A stretch of DNA of 64,000 nucleotides from CAVUMR01 sp963742715 (GTDB lineage: Bacteria; Actinomycetota; Actinomycetes; Mycobacteriales; Micromonosporaceae), in NCBI GenBank assembly GCA_963742715.1, contig CAVUMR010000002.1, forward strand, positions 2,917,548 to 2,981,547, in the 5' to 3' direction. The translations under genes and the position numbers were made by a program. Under the pieces are notes generated by a model that saw only the letters and a list, made by a program, of their open reading frames with translations, was not told the origin of the DNA and did no database searches. Positions 17,482 through 26,710 of this stretch are shown piece after piece. The number at the start of each line of letters is the position of its first letter. The stretch's first letter is position 1.

Positions 17482-18728
17482 CGTCCTCTGACGAGCTGAC
17501 CCACCGTGCCTGGACCGGCACCCGCGCGGCCGTACTGGTCCTGTTCACGGGCCTGTTGGCAGCGGTGTGCCTGGGCAAGTTCACCCCGTACATCGACGCG
17601 ATCCGTACTGACTTCCGGCTGTCGCTGGCCGGTGTCGCGGCACTGACCTCACTGCTGACGCTGGTGGCCGCGGTCGCGGCGGTACCGCTCGGCGTGTGGG
17701 CGGCGCGACATGCCGCGGACCGGCTGCTCGTCGGCTGTCTGCTGCTGCTCGGCGTGGCCGGGTTGGCGGAGTCGATGGCCGGTACCGCCTGGCTGCTGTT
17801 CGCGCTGCGGCTGGTGGAGGGGCTCGGCTTCCTCGGCGTGGTGATTCTCGGACCGGCCCTGATCACCGCACTGGTACGGGGCGGCGCCCGGAACGCGCTG
17901 CTGGCCCTGTGGGGCGCGGCCATCCCGGCCGGGCTCTCGGTCGCCGCGGCGCTCGGTGGCCTGACCGCCCGGTACGGCTGGCGCTGGTGGCTCGGTGGCG
18001 TGGCGGTGACCGCGCTGGTACTGGCGCTCGCGTGCCACTACCTGTTGTCGGCCGGCGACCCGGTCCCGGGAGATCCGGTCCCAGCGGGCAGTCCGGTCCC
18101 GGCAGGCGCCACGCTCGATGCCGTGCCGCTCGACAGAGCACCGGTCGGTACCGCCTTGTCCAGCCGCCCGGTCTGGCTGCTCGCGATCGGGTTCGCGCTG
18201 ATGGCGAACGTCGGAGTCGCGATTCTCGCGGTACTGCCGGCGTACCTGGCCGACGAGCGCGGCCTGACCGCCACGGCCGCCGGCCTCGCCACCTCTGTCG
18301 CGGCCGCCGGCAGCCTGGTCGGCAGCGCGGTGTCCAGCGCGTTCCTGCACCGCGGCGTCGCCGCCGGGCGACTACTGCCGGCGGCCGCGGTGATCCCGGC
18401 CGCGGCGGCCGGGACCTTCCTGATCGGCGGGCCGGCGCTGCCGAGCGTCGGCAGCGCGGCCCTCCTGATGGTGGTCAACGGAGTCGCGGTGTCCGGTGTG
18501 TTCGCCGCACTGCCGGCGGTCGCCGGTGGAGCCGCGCAGGTGGCGGCCGCCAACGGTGTGCTCACCCAGCTGGGCAGCGTGGCCGGACTGCTGTCCCCAC
18601 CGGCACTCGCGCTCGCCGTCGAGCAGGTCGGCTGGGGCGTGTCCGTACCGGTGATCGCCGCGGTGGTCGCGGTCGGGACGCTCAGCGCGATCGCCTCGCT
18701 GCGGCGCAGCCGCCCGACAGCGAGCTGA
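17478..18728 (+). CDS. MFS transporter coupled to the copper operon
   Basis: This protein of about 416 residues has 12 predicted TMs and an MFS layout similar to CynX/NimT-type permeases. The middle loop (about residues 190-210) contains a small Pro-Val-Pro-Ala-Gly repeat. It begins with a GTG overlapping the copA stop, so it belongs to the csoR operon. The substrate is unknown. Because of the operon it may move copper, a copper ligand or a small metabolite, but nothing in the sequence shows metal-binding residues. It could also be a passenger gene. Confidence 0.85.
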   Translation: MTSSDELTHRAWTGTRAAVLVLFTGLLAAVCLGKFTPYIDAIRTDFRLSLAGVAALTSLLTLVAAVAAVPLGVWAARHAADRLLVGCLLLLGVAGLAESMAGTAWLLFALRLVEGLGFLGVVILGPALITALVRGGARNALLALWGAAIPAGLSVAAALGGLTARYGWRWWLGGVAVTALVLALACHYLLSAGDPVPGDPVPAGSPVPAGATLDAVPLDRAPVGTALSSRPVWLLAIGFALMANVGVAILAVLPAYLADERGLTATAAGLATSVAAAGSLVGSAVSSAFLHRGVAAGRLLPAAAVIPAAAAGTFLIGGPALPSVGSAALLMVVNGVAVSGVFAALPAVAGGAAQVAAANGVLTQLGSVAGLLSPPALALAVEQVGWGVSVPVIAAVVAVGTLSAIASLRRSRPTAS

Positions 18729-18812
18729 TCGCGATCAGCCGGCCCGCGCCAGCCGGCTCACCGGCGAGCCGCGGGGCGCCGGCCGGTCCGTGACACGACC
18801 GGCACCCCGCGC

Positions 18813-18876
18813 ACTTCCTAGAGGCCGTACTTCCTAGAGGCCGTACTGACTAGAGGCCGTACTGACTAGAGGTTGT
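18813..18876 (-). repeat. Four 16-bp tandem repeats, each carrying a TAG
   Basis: The units run from 18813, 18829, 18845 and 18861 (ACTTCCTAGAGGCCGT, with two changes in the later copies). The TAG stop of the minus-strand beta-propeller gene is in the copy nearest the gene (18866-18868), and each further copy repeats the TAG. A period of 16 shifts the frame by one per copy, so TAG appears in all three frames. Confidence 0.88.
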
Positions 18877-21508
18877 TCAGGTTGAACGACCGGATACCGC
18901 GCCCATGGGTGGCCGCGTAGAGCGTGCCGTTCGGGCCGGTACGCAGCTGGAGTACCGCGGTGGTGGGCAGACCCCGCCCGAGCACCTTCCAGTTGTTGGC
19001 GTTGGCCGGCCGGTAGAACACCGCGAGGTCGGTACCGAGGGCCAGTCCGCCATTCGGCAGCAGGACGACCGAGTTGGCCGGTACGTCCGGCAGGTTCGCC
19101 GAGAGGTCCCGCCAATGCGCCCCGGCATCCCGGGACTCGAAGATGTGGCCGATACCGGCCCCGGGGCCCTCGGTCCACTTCCGGGAGAACCCGTTGATCG
19201 CGGCGTACACGTGGCTGCCGTTGTGCGGGTCGATGGCCAGGCCGGACACGTACCGGTTCGGCACCGTGCCGTCGATCGGCAGGTTCAACTGGTGCCAGCC
19301 GGTGCCGTCGGTACGACCGACCGCGATGCCGCGGGTGAAGCCCTGGTTGTTGCACGGGCCGCACCAGCCCACGTACGCCGTGCCGCCGCTGACCGCGACC
19401 GCGCTGGCCACGTGACCGTCACCGAGGTCGTACACCGACGTCCACTCGTCCCCGCTGCGGATCCCGAAGCCGTGGTTCTGTACCCACACGTGCTGGCCGC
19501 CGGCAACCCACCGGCTGACCTTCTTCGGGTCGTAGCTGAACGGCGCGATGAACCGGGCCAACCCGTCCGCGCTGTCCGGCGGGGGGACGTTGTACGAGGT
19601 CGCCTTCGACGGGTCGTCGACCCACGCACCGTCGTTGACCGCGCAGTTGTTGGTCACCGCGATGGCCAGGAAGACGTACTCCTGCGCGATGTTGCAGCCC
19701 TTGCCCGGGTCGGCGAAGCTGTCGCCGCCGTCGCCGCCGAAGTTCGAGCCCATCACCCGGTCACCCGGCCGCAGGATCGACTGACCGTTGTCCTGCAGGC
19801 CACCGGTGACCGCCACGCCACCGCGGTCACGGCCGATGCCGACCGAGTAGTACTGCAGGGTGTCGAGCGTGCCGTCGTTGAGCGGCAGCCAGTCGGTGCC
19901 GTGCCCGTCCGCGTCGACGTGACCGGCGACCGGCCGGCGGTACAGGCCGCCGTCGTCACCCACGTACAGGTAGCGCTTGCCGTGGTACGTACCGACCGCG
20001 ACCGAGTGCTGGTCCGGGTGGATGGTCTGGTGGCAGTCGCCGGTCTGCTTGGACGGATCGATGTTCCAGCACGGGAAGAAGAAGTTCCAGTACGGCCCCG
20101 GCGTGATCCAGTTCGTACCGCCGTCGCTGGTCTCGAAGACCTCTTCCAGCCCGGCGTACACGTGATCGGGGTTGGTCGGGTCGACCTGGAGGAACTGGTT
20201 GTACCAGGCCTGTACCCCCGGCTTGAAGCCCGGTTGGTTGAGCGCCGAACCGGCCACGGCCAGCTTCTGGTAGTCGGCGATCAGGGTCCACGGGCCGAAC
20301 GGCGAGCCGGACTTCGACACGTAGATGCCCTTGAGGTTGCTGTCCGGGTTGTTGGCGAGCTGGTCCGGCGACTGGTCGATCGCGTAGTACCGCGACCCGT
20401 CGGCGGAGCGCGCGAACGTCACGTTGCCCACGTTCATCGGATCGGTGGGCAGGTCACCGAGGCTCGTCACCCGTTGCCAGGCGCCGCCGACCTTGCGGTA
20501 GAAGCCGTTGTAGTCGTCCCCGCTGCGCCAACCCACGGCGAGCATGACCTTCGTCGGGTCGTTGCGGGCGATCGCGATGTCGCTGGTGATGTTCTTGTAC
20601 GGCGCGTTCGGGTCGGCGTCCAGCGGGCCGCCCGGCAGGTAGTCCGGGTTGGGCGCGAACTCGAGGTGCCACGGCCCGGACAGGGTGCTGGTCGAGTGCG
20701 TCCACACGCCGCGGCTGGTGGCCGCCCATACGGTGCCGGCGGCGAACCGCAGTGCGTTGATCGTCGTACTCTCCAGCTCGGCACCGCCGACCCGGTTGCC
20801 CGGTCCGAAGGTGTGGTGCCGCGGGTCGGCCAGCACGTACACGCCGGTACCGACGAACGCGGTCGCGCCGGTGTTGGCCTCACCGGTGGCGTACCACAGC
20901 CGGCCGGCCGGATCGAGCTGCAGGTCCCCGGTGGACAGTGTCGGCAGCGCGTCCGCGATCGAGGTCCAGTGACCGCCGCCCACGGTGGAACGGAACACCC
21001 CGCCGTCGGCACCACCGGCGTAGACGTTGCCGGCGTTGTCGGCCGCCATTCCGGTCATCCGCCCGGTCACCCGGCCGGCGCCGCCGGACGAGTTGGAGTT
21101 GATGTCGCGGTAGCGGGGGTCGTCGGCGTCGTACGGCAGGCCGGTCACGTGACCCCAACCGCCGCCGGTCGAGGCCATCGACCGCAGTTGCGCCCAGGCC
21201 GCCCCGTACGCACCGGGTGCGACAACCCCGGGGGAGGTACGCGCCTCGGCGTACTGGTCGGCCTGCTCCATGATGTCCTCGGACTCGCCGCCCTCGTCGC
21301 GTGCGTCGGTGGTGAGACCGGCCATCCGCTGGGCCTTCTCCTTGGCCACCGCGATCTTGTGCTCGGCGAACCACGGCCTCGGCGACCGGCCCTGCGGTGC
21401 GGCACTGGATGGGCCGCCGACAGTCAGGACCAACGCCATCCCGGCGAAGACGGCAGCGGCCGGCGCGAGTCGTCGATGACCCGGCCGGGTGAAACGGATA
21501 CCAGGCAT
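18866..21508 (-). CDS. Large secreted beta-propeller protein (sialidase/BNR-like)
   Basis: This protein of about 880 residues opens 'MPGIRFTRPGHRRLAPAAAVFAGMALVL', a signal peptide ending near the Ala-Ala-Pro at residue ~38. The rest is a repeated propeller with Asp-box-like motifs ('STVGGGHWTSI', 'ETSDGGTNWITPGPYW', 'ESRDAGAHWRDLSANLP') and repeated 'vyaGgadGGVF/vyAainGf' strands, as in exo-glycosidases and VPS10-like propellers. Four nearby Cys pairs fit secretion. It is probably extracellular and binds or cleaves polysaccharide, but no catalytic set could be assigned. The gene stands alone and ends in a stop-bearing repeat. Confidence 0.82.
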   Translation of the reverse strand: MPGIRFTRPGHRRLAPAAAVFAGMALVLTVGGPSSAAPQGRSPRPWFAEHKIAVAKEKAQRMAGLTTDARDEGGESEDIMEQADQYAEARTSPGVVAPGAYGAAWAQLRSMASTGGGWGHVTGLPYDADDPRYRDINSNSSGGAGRVTGRMTGMAADNAGNVYAGGADGGVFRSTVGGGHWTSIADALPTLSTGDLQLDPAGRLWYATGEANTGATAFVGTGVYVLADPRHHTFGPGNRVGGAELESTTINALRFAAGTVWAATSRGVWTHSTSTLSGPWHLEFAPNPDYLPGGPLDADPNAPYKNITSDIAIARNDPTKVMLAVGWRSGDDYNGFYRKVGGAWQRVTSLGDLPTDPMNVGNVTFARSADGSRYYAIDQSPDQLANNPDSNLKGIYVSKSGSPFGPWTLIADYQKLAVAGSALNQPGFKPGVQAWYNQFLQVDPTNPDHVYAGLEEVFETSDGGTNWITPGPYWNFFFPCWNIDPSKQTGDCHQTIHPDQHSVAVGTYHGKRYLYVGDDGGLYRRPVAGHVDADGHGTDWLPLNDGTLDTLQYYSVGIGRDRGGVAVTGGLQDNGQSILRPGDRVMGSNFGGDGGDSFADPGKGCNIAQEYVFLAIAVTNNCAVNDGAWVDDPSKATSYNVPPPDSADGLARFIAPFSYDPKKVSRWVAGGQHVWVQNHGFGIRSGDEWTSVYDLGDGHVASAVAVSGGTAYVGWCGPCNNQGFTRGIAVGRTDGTGWHQLNLPIDGTVPNRYVSGLAIDPHNGSHVYAAINGFSRKWTEGPGAGIGHIFESRDAGAHWRDLSANLPDVPANSVVLLPNGGLALGTDLAVFYRPANANNWKVLGRGLPTTAVLQLRTGPNGTLYAATHGRGIRSFNLNNL

Positions 21509-21796
21509 GCTGTTCCCCCTCCCGGTCCGGCCGCGATGGCGACCGGTACACGCTGCCCATCTTTCGCCATCGATGTCCGCACGGGAGGGGCACGCTGTGT
21601 ACAAACTCTGTTGCTCATGGGTCGGGTTTCCCCGGAGTGTGGGCAAGGTGCGCATATCGCCCGAGCCGAGCCGCCGGCCGTACCGGTGTCGATGGCCACC
21701 GATGGCTGGTCGCTGCCGTACGGTGATCGCCATGGGGGCGAGTACGGGGGGTGTCCCGGCATGGCGGTGCGCCGGAGGCTGTGATCGGCCTACCGG

Positions 21797-22681
21797 GTGA
21801 ACGGCGTATCGCTCGCGGTACTGCTGTCGTTCGCGTCAGCCGGCTGTTACGCGATGGCCGCGGTGACCCAGGAACAGGTCGCCGCGCGGCTGCCTAGCTG
21901 GTCAGCGTCGTTGACCGCGGTACGCCGGGGCCGGTGGTGGTTGGCGGTCGGGCTCAACGTCGCCGGCGGCGTGCTGCATGTTGGCGCGCTGCGGTACGGG
22001 CCGCTGACCGTGGTACAGCCACTCGGCGCGCTCACCCTGGTGCTGTCCCTGCCCCTCGCGGCCGTCACTGTCGGTCGCCGGGTCTCCGCGCACGAGTGGT
22101 GGGGCGCCCTCGCCACGGTCGTCGGGCTGGTCGGCCTGCTGTCGCTGACCGCGGCCGCGGTACCGGCGGACAGCCTGTCCACCGCGCAGGTCGTGATCGT
22201 GGCGATCGTGGCGACAGCCGTGGTCACCGCGCTGACCGTCGCCGGCACCCGACTGCATAGCTCGGTACTGCGTGGGCTGTGTTTCGCCGCCGCGTCCGGC
22301 ATCGCGTTCGGGGTCGCCTCCGCACTCACCCAGACCGTGGTCGTGGCCGCCATGGGCGGCAGCCTGACCAGCGTCGGCATCGGTGCCGCGGTCGTGGTCG
22401 CCGGTCTCGCCACCGCCGGGCTGCTGCTCTCGCAGACCTCGTACCGGTCCGGCCTGGGCGCGCCGCTGGCCACCGCCACCATCGCGAACCCGGTCGCGGC
22501 CAGCGCGATCGGGCTGGCCCTGCTCGGTGAGCGGTACAACGCCGGCCTGCTCGGCGGGGTCGTCGCGGTCGCGATGGCGGCGGTCGCCGGCTACGGCGTC
22601 GCGCTGCTGGCCCGGTCGAGTCCGGCGGCTCCAGAAGCGGCGGTACGCCGGCACCGCCGGATCCTGCACCGCCGGCACTGA
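21797..22681 (+). CDS. DMT-superfamily (EamA-like) membrane transporter
   Basis: This protein of 294 residues has about ten hydrophobic helices arranged as two five-helix halves. The family hallmarks 'GPLTVVQPLGALTLVLSLPLA' and 'ANPVAASAIGLALLGERYN' fall at the ends of each half. It likely exports or exchanges a small metabolite or is of the NIPA-like type; the substrate is unknown. The start is a GTG at 21797, and a Lys-poor, Arg/His-rich cytoplasmic tail ends the protein. It is divergent from the beta-propeller gene, with 288 bases between them. Confidence 0.82.
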   Translation: MNGVSLAVLLSFASAGCYAMAAVTQEQVAARLPSWSASLTAVRRGRWWLAVGLNVAGGVLHVGALRYGPLTVVQPLGALTLVLSLPLAAVTVGRRVSAHEWWGALATVVGLVGLLSLTAAAVPADSLSTAQVVIVAIVATAVVTALTVAGTRLHSSVLRGLCFAAASGIAFGVASALTQTVVVAAMGGSLTSVGIGAAVVVAGLATAGLLLSQTSYRSGLGAPLATATIANPVAASAIGLALLGERYNAGLLGGVVAVAMAAVAGYGVALLARSSPAAPEAAVRRHRRILHRRH

Positions 22682-22735
22682 ACCCGACCCGGCGGTGGGG
22701 TGTCACCAGCGCTGACGTCGGGTAAGAGCGCGGGC

Positions 22736-24259
22736 ATGACCTCGTCGTACTGGCTGGAGAGCACACCCACCGGACCGGCCCCGGCCACCCGGCAACCGGA
22801 CTCGGTCGACGTGGCGGTGCTCGGCGGCGGCATCACCGGGCTGACCACGGCGTACCTGCTGGCCGAACGTGGACTGTCGGTGGCGGTGGTCGAGCCGGGA
22901 CCGATCGGAGCCTCGACCACCGGCAACACGACCGCGAAGGTGACCGCCCAGCACGGGCTCGTCTACCGCCGGCTGACCCAGCGGTTCGGCGCGGACACCG
23001 CCCGGGCGTACGGGCAGAGTCAGCTCGCGGCACTCGGCTGGCTGGCCGCGCGCGCACCGGACGCGGACTGCGACTGGGAGACGGTCGACACGCACGTGTA
23101 CGTGGAGGACGAGGCCCGGGTGTCCGAGTTGCGGGCGGAGGCGGCGGCGGCCGGCGACTGCGACCTGCCCGCGTCGTACCTCGACTCGCTCGACCTGCCC
23201 TACCCGGTCGCCGGCGCGGTGCGGTTCACCGGGCAGGCCCAGTTCCATCCGCGGCGCTGGCTGCTGTACCTGGTCGACCGGATCGCCGAGTCGGGCGGCG
23301 AGGTGCTGACCGGGGTACGGGCGACCAGCCTGGCCGAGGGCGACCCGTGCACCGTCGGTACCACCCTCGGCGAGTTGCGGGCCCGGGACGTGGTCGTCGC
23401 CACGCACTATCCGGTGTTCGACCGGGGCCTGTTCTTCGGCCGCCTGTCGCCCACCCGGGACCTGGTGGTGGCCGGACCGGCGCCGGCAGGCCCTGTCCCG
23501 ACAGGCCCCGTCCCGGCCGGTACCTACCTGGCCGCCGACACCGGCCACTCGGTGCGCACCGCCCCGCTCCCGGACGGGCAGCGACTGCTGCTGGTGGGCG
23601 GCGAGCACTACCGCACCGGCGCACAGTCGGATGTGGAGCGGCGGTACGCCCGGCTGGCCGAGTGGGCCGAGCGACGGCTCGGCCTCACCGACCGCACCTA
23701 CCGCTGGTCGGCGCACGACCTGAGTACCCCGGACGGGCTGCCGTACATCGGCCGGTACCACCCGATGGCCCGGCACGTCTGGGTCGGCACCGGGTTCGCG
23801 GCCTGGGGAATGACCAACGGGACGCTGGCCGGACTGCTGCTCACCGACCTCATCACCGGCGTCGAGAGCCCCTGGACCAGCTTGTACGACCCGAACCGGA
23901 CCGACGTGGTGCAAGCGGCCAAGGGGGTGGTGATGGACAACCTCACCGTGGCCCGGCACTTCGTCGGCGACCGGCTCGCCGCGTTGCGGGCGGACGATCC
24001 ACAGCGGCTGGAGCCCGGTCAGGCCACGGTCGCCCAATGCGGCACCCGACCGGTCGCGGCGTACCGGGACCCCGAGGGGCGACTGCACACGGTCTCGGCG
24101 CGGTGTACCCACCTGGGTTGCCTGGTCAGGTGGAACGACGCGGAACGGTCCTGGGACTGCCCGTGCCACGCGTCCCGGTTCGCGCCGGACGGCGCCGTGC
24201 TGCAAGGTCCGGCGACCCGGCCACTGCCGGCACTGCGACCGGCCGACTGGGACCGGTAG
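22736..24259 (+). CDS. FAD-dependent oxidoreductase with C-terminal Rieske [2Fe-2S] domain
   Basis: This protein has 507 residues. An N-terminal DAO-type FAD domain shows the dinucleotide motif 'DVAVLGGGITGLTTAYLLAERG' (about residues 27-48) and the C-terminal FAD contact 'VWVGTGFAAWGMTNGTLAG'. The last 90 residues form a Rieske domain with ligands in 'CTHLGC' and 'CPCHASRF'. This matches a known family of FAD-Rieske oxidoreductases of unclear substrate. Residues about 246-258 hold a Pro-Val-Pro-Ala-Gly repeat expansion. The ATG at 22736 opens the conserved region. It ends 1 base from the convergent DUF1330 gene. Confidence 0.9.
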   Translation: MTSSYWLESTPTGPAPATRQPDSVDVAVLGGGITGLTTAYLLAERGLSVAVVEPGPIGASTTGNTTAKVTAQHGLVYRRLTQRFGADTARAYGQSQLAALGWLAARAPDADCDWETVDTHVYVEDEARVSELRAEAAAAGDCDLPASYLDSLDLPYPVAGAVRFTGQAQFHPRRWLLYLVDRIAESGGEVLTGVRATSLAEGDPCTVGTTLGELRARDVVVATHYPVFDRGLFFGRLSPTRDLVVAGPAPAGPVPTGPVPAGTYLAADTGHSVRTAPLPDGQRLLLVGGEHYRTGAQSDVERRYARLAEWAERRLGLTDRTYRWSAHDLSTPDGLPYIGRYHPMARHVWVGTGFAAWGMTNGTLAGLLLTDLITGVESPWTSLYDPNRTDVVQAAKGVVMDNLTVARHFVGDRLAALRADDPQRLEPGQATVAQCGTRPVAAYRDPEGRLHTVSARCTHLGCLVRWNDAERSWDCPCHASRFAPDGAVLQGPATRPLPALRPADWDR

Positions 24260-24260
24260 G

Positions 24261-24569
24261 TCACGGACCGGGGGTGGGCGTCGCACCGCCGACGAACAGC
24301 AGCCGCCGGTGCAGCGCGGTCGCCCGTACGTCGAGTGCGCGGGCGTACTCGGGCGAGGAGTACCACCGGTGCGCCGTCTCCAGATCCGGGAACTCGACGA
24401 CGATCAGCCGGGCGTCCGGGGGCCAGTCGCCTTCGACGGCTTCCGGCCGCAGGCCACGGGTCAGGTAGCGGCCCTGGTACCGGGCGATGGAGGCAGCGGC
24501 CAGCTCGCGGTAGGTGGCGGCGAGTTCCTCGTCGAGGACGGTGACCTCCGAAATGACGTAGGCAGGCAT
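24261..24569 (-). CDS. DUF1330 family protein
   Basis: This 102-residue ferredoxin-like (dimeric alpha/beta barrel) protein opens 'MPAYVISEVTVLDEELAATYRE', followed by 'GRYLTRG', 'ARLIVVEFPDLETAHRWYSSPEYA' and 'RRLLFVGG', the full DUF1330 pattern. Members are small cytoplasmic proteins of unknown activity. It is convergent with the FAD-Rieske gene with 1 base between stops. Confidence 0.9.
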   Translation of the reverse strand: MPAYVISEVTVLDEELAATYRELAAASIARYQGRYLTRGLRPEAVEGDWPPDARLIVVEFPDLETAHRWYSSPEYARALDVRATALHRRLLFVGGATPTPGP

Positions 24570-24633
24570 CCAGTCCCCTCGTACCTCGGCGAAAGCGCGC
24601 GGGAAGACTACCGTCGGGTGCGGAGGCGGACTC

Positions 24634-24774
24634 ATGGCTACTGCGAACCCCCGCCGCACCGGCATCTGGATCGCCGTCGCGGTCGTACTCGTGGTTGTGG
24701 CCGTTGTCGTTCTTGTCGCGCTGGTCGGCGGCGGGGGCGGCAGTGGAGGTGGCGGCGGAGGCGGCGGGTACTGA
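24634..24774 (+). CDS. Small membrane peptide with polyglycine tail
   Basis: An open frame of 46 residues begins at an ATG behind GGAGGCGG. The peptide has a short basic N-terminus ('MATANPRRTG'), one long hydrophobic helix rich in Val and Ala (about residues 11-31), and a Gly-rich tail ending in Tyr. Good codon use, a ribosome site and a clean one-helix topology argue that it is real. I do not recognise the family. It is divergent from DUF1330, with a 64-base gap. Confidence 0.6.
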   Translation: MATANPRRTGIWIAVAVVLVVVAVVVLVALVGGGGGSGGGGGGGGY

Positions 24775-24939
24775 CCGACCCGCACAGCGCCGACCCGGCA
24801 CGCGCACCAGCCGGGCGTGCAGCGGTCTTCGAGCGCGGGCCACCGGTCGGATGGCACAGTGATCCGGTCAGCGGGGCACCGCGGAAGTGGATCGCGCCCA
24901 GCAGCGGTGTGCGAGCAGGTCGTCGAGAGGTTTATTGCC

Positions 24940-25632
24940 ATGCCAGGTACGGCTCTGATCACCGGCGGCACCGGAGGACTCGGCGCGGCCGTGACCGCGC
25001 GGTTCCTCGACTCGGGCTGGCGGGTCGTGGTGCCCTGGCTGGTCGAGGCGGAACTGCGCCGGGTGGTCGAGCACCCGCGGCTGGAGCTGGTCCGGTCCGA
25101 CCTGTTCGAGCCGGACTCGGTGTCGCACTGCGTGGACGTGGCCGCGAACGACCCGTCCGCGCCGCTGGCGGCGGTGGTGAACCTGGTCGGCGGCTACGCC
25201 GCCGAGGGCCGGGTACACGAGACTCCGGTCGACCACTTCGAGGCGCAGTTCCGGCTGAACCTGCGCCCGACCTATCTGGTCTGCCAGTACGCCGTGCCAC
25301 ACCTGATCGACGGTGGCGGCGGCGCGATCGTCTGCGTGTCCAGCCGGGCGGCGGTCCGGGCGTTCAGTGGCGCGGCCGGGTACATCACCGCGAAAGCCGC
25401 GGTACTCGCGTTCGTCGACGTGCTCGCGGCCGAGTACACCGACGACGGCATCCGTACCAACGCGATCCTGCCGAGCGTGATCGACACCCCGGGCAACCGG
25501 GCGGGCCAGCCCGACGCGGACCACAGCAAGTGGGTACGTCCGGCGGAGATCGCCGAAACCGTCCACTACCTGTGCTCCCCCGAGGCGACGCACGTGAGCG
25601 GGGCACACGTCCCGGTCTACGGCCGCGCCTGA
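24940..25632 (+). CDS. Short-chain dehydrogenase/reductase
   Basis: This classical SDR of 230 residues has the NAD(P) motif 'ALITGGTGGLGAAV', the 'NLVGGYA' equivalent of NNAG, the catalytic Ser in 'IVCVSSRAAVRAF' and the Tyr/Lys pair in 'GYITAKAAVLAF'. The C-terminal 'GAHVPVYGRA' is the usual SDR ending. The substrate cannot be inferred. The ATG at 24940 follows a weak AGAGG. A hairpin just downstream (25639-25670) ends the transcript. Confidence 0.92.
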   Translation: MPGTALITGGTGGLGAAVTARFLDSGWRVVVPWLVEAELRRVVEHPRLELVRSDLFEPDSVSHCVDVAANDPSAPLAAVVNLVGGYAAEGRVHETPVDHFEAQFRLNLRPTYLVCQYAVPHLIDGGGGAIVCVSSRAAVRAFSGAAGYITAKAAVLAFVDVLAAEYTDDGIRTNAILPSVIDTPGNRAGQPDADHSKWVRPAEIAETVHYLCSPEATHVSGAHVPVYGRA

Positions 25633-25638
25633 GACAAG

Positions 25639-25670
25639 GATCCGGCCGACCCAGACGGGCCGGCCGGATC
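25639..25670 (+). terminator. Hairpin terminator after the SDR gene
   Basis: A 10-bp perfect stem (GATCCGGCCG / CGGCCGGATC) with a 12-base loop begins seven bases after the SDR stop. Confidence 0.7.
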
Positions 25671-25757
25671 AGCGTGGGCGATCACCATTGGTGAAGAGAT
25701 CAGCGGTGACGGATCAGCCTTGGTGATGGATCGGCTGTGACGGATAGCCGGGACGGG

Positions 25758-26201
25758 TCAGACGACCTCGTACCAGACCGAGTAGTAGCCGTCGGTCCAC
25801 TGGCTGTACACGAACTTCACGCCGCTGCCGGCCTCACCGGAGAAGACGTACCACTCGCCCATCTTGTCGTCGTCGCCGGCCGCGCCGCCGTCGTCCTCCA
25901 TCAACGTCATGGTGACCAGGTCGTTGAAGTCGTACCAGAGCTCAACGCTTTCCTCGTCGCCGATGTCGACGTTGCTGCCGGACCAGAGCCGCTGGCCGTT
26001 GAGGTTGATGTACGGCTCGTCCGAGCCGACGAAGTCGTTGCGGTCGATGCAGTGGATCTTCACGATGTGCAGCCGCGCGGCCTGCAGGACAGGCTCGGAC
26101 TTCGCCGGTGCGCCGGCCTGCACCGGGGTACCGCCGGACAGGGACAGTCCGACCGCGATCAGTCCGGCCGCGGTCGCGGCGAGCAGGCGACGGGGGCTCA
26201 C
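25758..26201 (-). CDS. Secreted acidic protein, second of a tandem pair
   Basis: This 147-residue protein has a signal peptide ('MSPRRLLAATAAGLIAVGLSLS', cleavage likely near 'VQAGA'). The mature part is beta-rich and acidic with the shared motifs 'GSDEPYINLNGQRLW' and 'LMEDDGGAAGDDDKMGEW', and aromatic strands at the end. One Cys (in 'IHCID') remains in the mature part. It is a paralogue of the gene just upstream, whose stop its GTG start overlaps (GTGA). The acidic 'EDDGG..DDKM' loop suggests calcium or metal binding. I do not recognise the family and assign no function. Confidence 0.78.
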   Translation of the reverse strand: MSPRRLLAATAAGLIAVGLSLSGGTPVQAGAPAKSEPVLQAARLHIVKIHCIDRNDFVGSDEPYINLNGQRLWSGSNVDIGDEESVELWYDFNDLVTMTLMEDDGGAAGDDDKMGEWYVFSGEAGSGVKFVYSQWTDGYYSVWYEVV

Positions 26202-26656
26202 GCCGCCTCCACGGCGTACCGGAGGAAGTACCAGCCGGCCTGATTTTCAGTCGTCTGCACCCGCACCAGGCCGGTGCCGATCTCGGCGGCGGTGATGGTC
26301 CACTCGGCCATCTTGTCGTCACCGCCGGTCAGGCCACCGTCGTCCTCCCAGATCTGGACGTTGATGGTGTCGTTGAACCCGAACCGGAGGTCGAGGAACT
26401 CGATGTCGTTGTTGTCGAAGTTGCCGGCCTCCCAGACGCGCTGGCCGTTGATGTTGATGTAGGGCTCGTCCGAACCCCAGTCGTCGTCCTTGTCGCCGCA
26501 CTCGAGGTCGAACAGGTGCAGCGTTGCCGCCACCTGGATCGTGCTGTCAGCGCGCGCGGCGGGGGCATTCGCCGACGTACTGACGAGCGAGAACACGACG
26601 GCCAGCACGGCGAACAACACCACACCGGCACGTCTCACGCGAAGGGAACGGGCCAC
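26198..26656 (-). CDS. Secreted acidic protein, first of a tandem pair
   Basis: This 152-residue protein starts 'MARSLRVRRAGVVLFAVLAVVFSLVS', a Sec signal with cleavage near 'ARADS'. The mature domain has 'LECGDKDDDWGSDEPYININGQRVW' and 'QIWEDDGGLTGGDDKMAEW', the same two motifs as the next gene. A single compact beta-sandwich repeated by gene duplication is the simplest reading. AAAGGAG lies ahead of the ATG. The upstream region is unusually AT-rich for this genome and includes an inverted repeat. The function is unknown; secretion and co-translation suggest the pair forms a complex outside the cell. Confidence 0.8.
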   Translation of the reverse strand: MARSLRVRRAGVVLFAVLAVVFSLVSTSANAPAARADSTIQVAATLHLFDLECGDKDDDWGSDEPYININGQRVWEAGNFDNNDIEFLDLRFGFNDTINVQIWEDDGGLTGGDDKMAEWTITAAEIGTGLVRVQTTENQAGWYFLRYAVEAA

Positions 26657-26710
26657 GGGGGGCTCCTTTCAAGACCCGAAGGGAGCCCGATATTAGCCAA
26701 TTCCCCCCGT

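Noticed and set aside
18905..21784. Very long plus-strand open frame opposite the beta-propeller gene
   Set aside because: It is an antisense shadow: Arg/Val/Gly-rich with no fold pattern, while the minus strand has a signal peptide, Asp boxes and good codon use.
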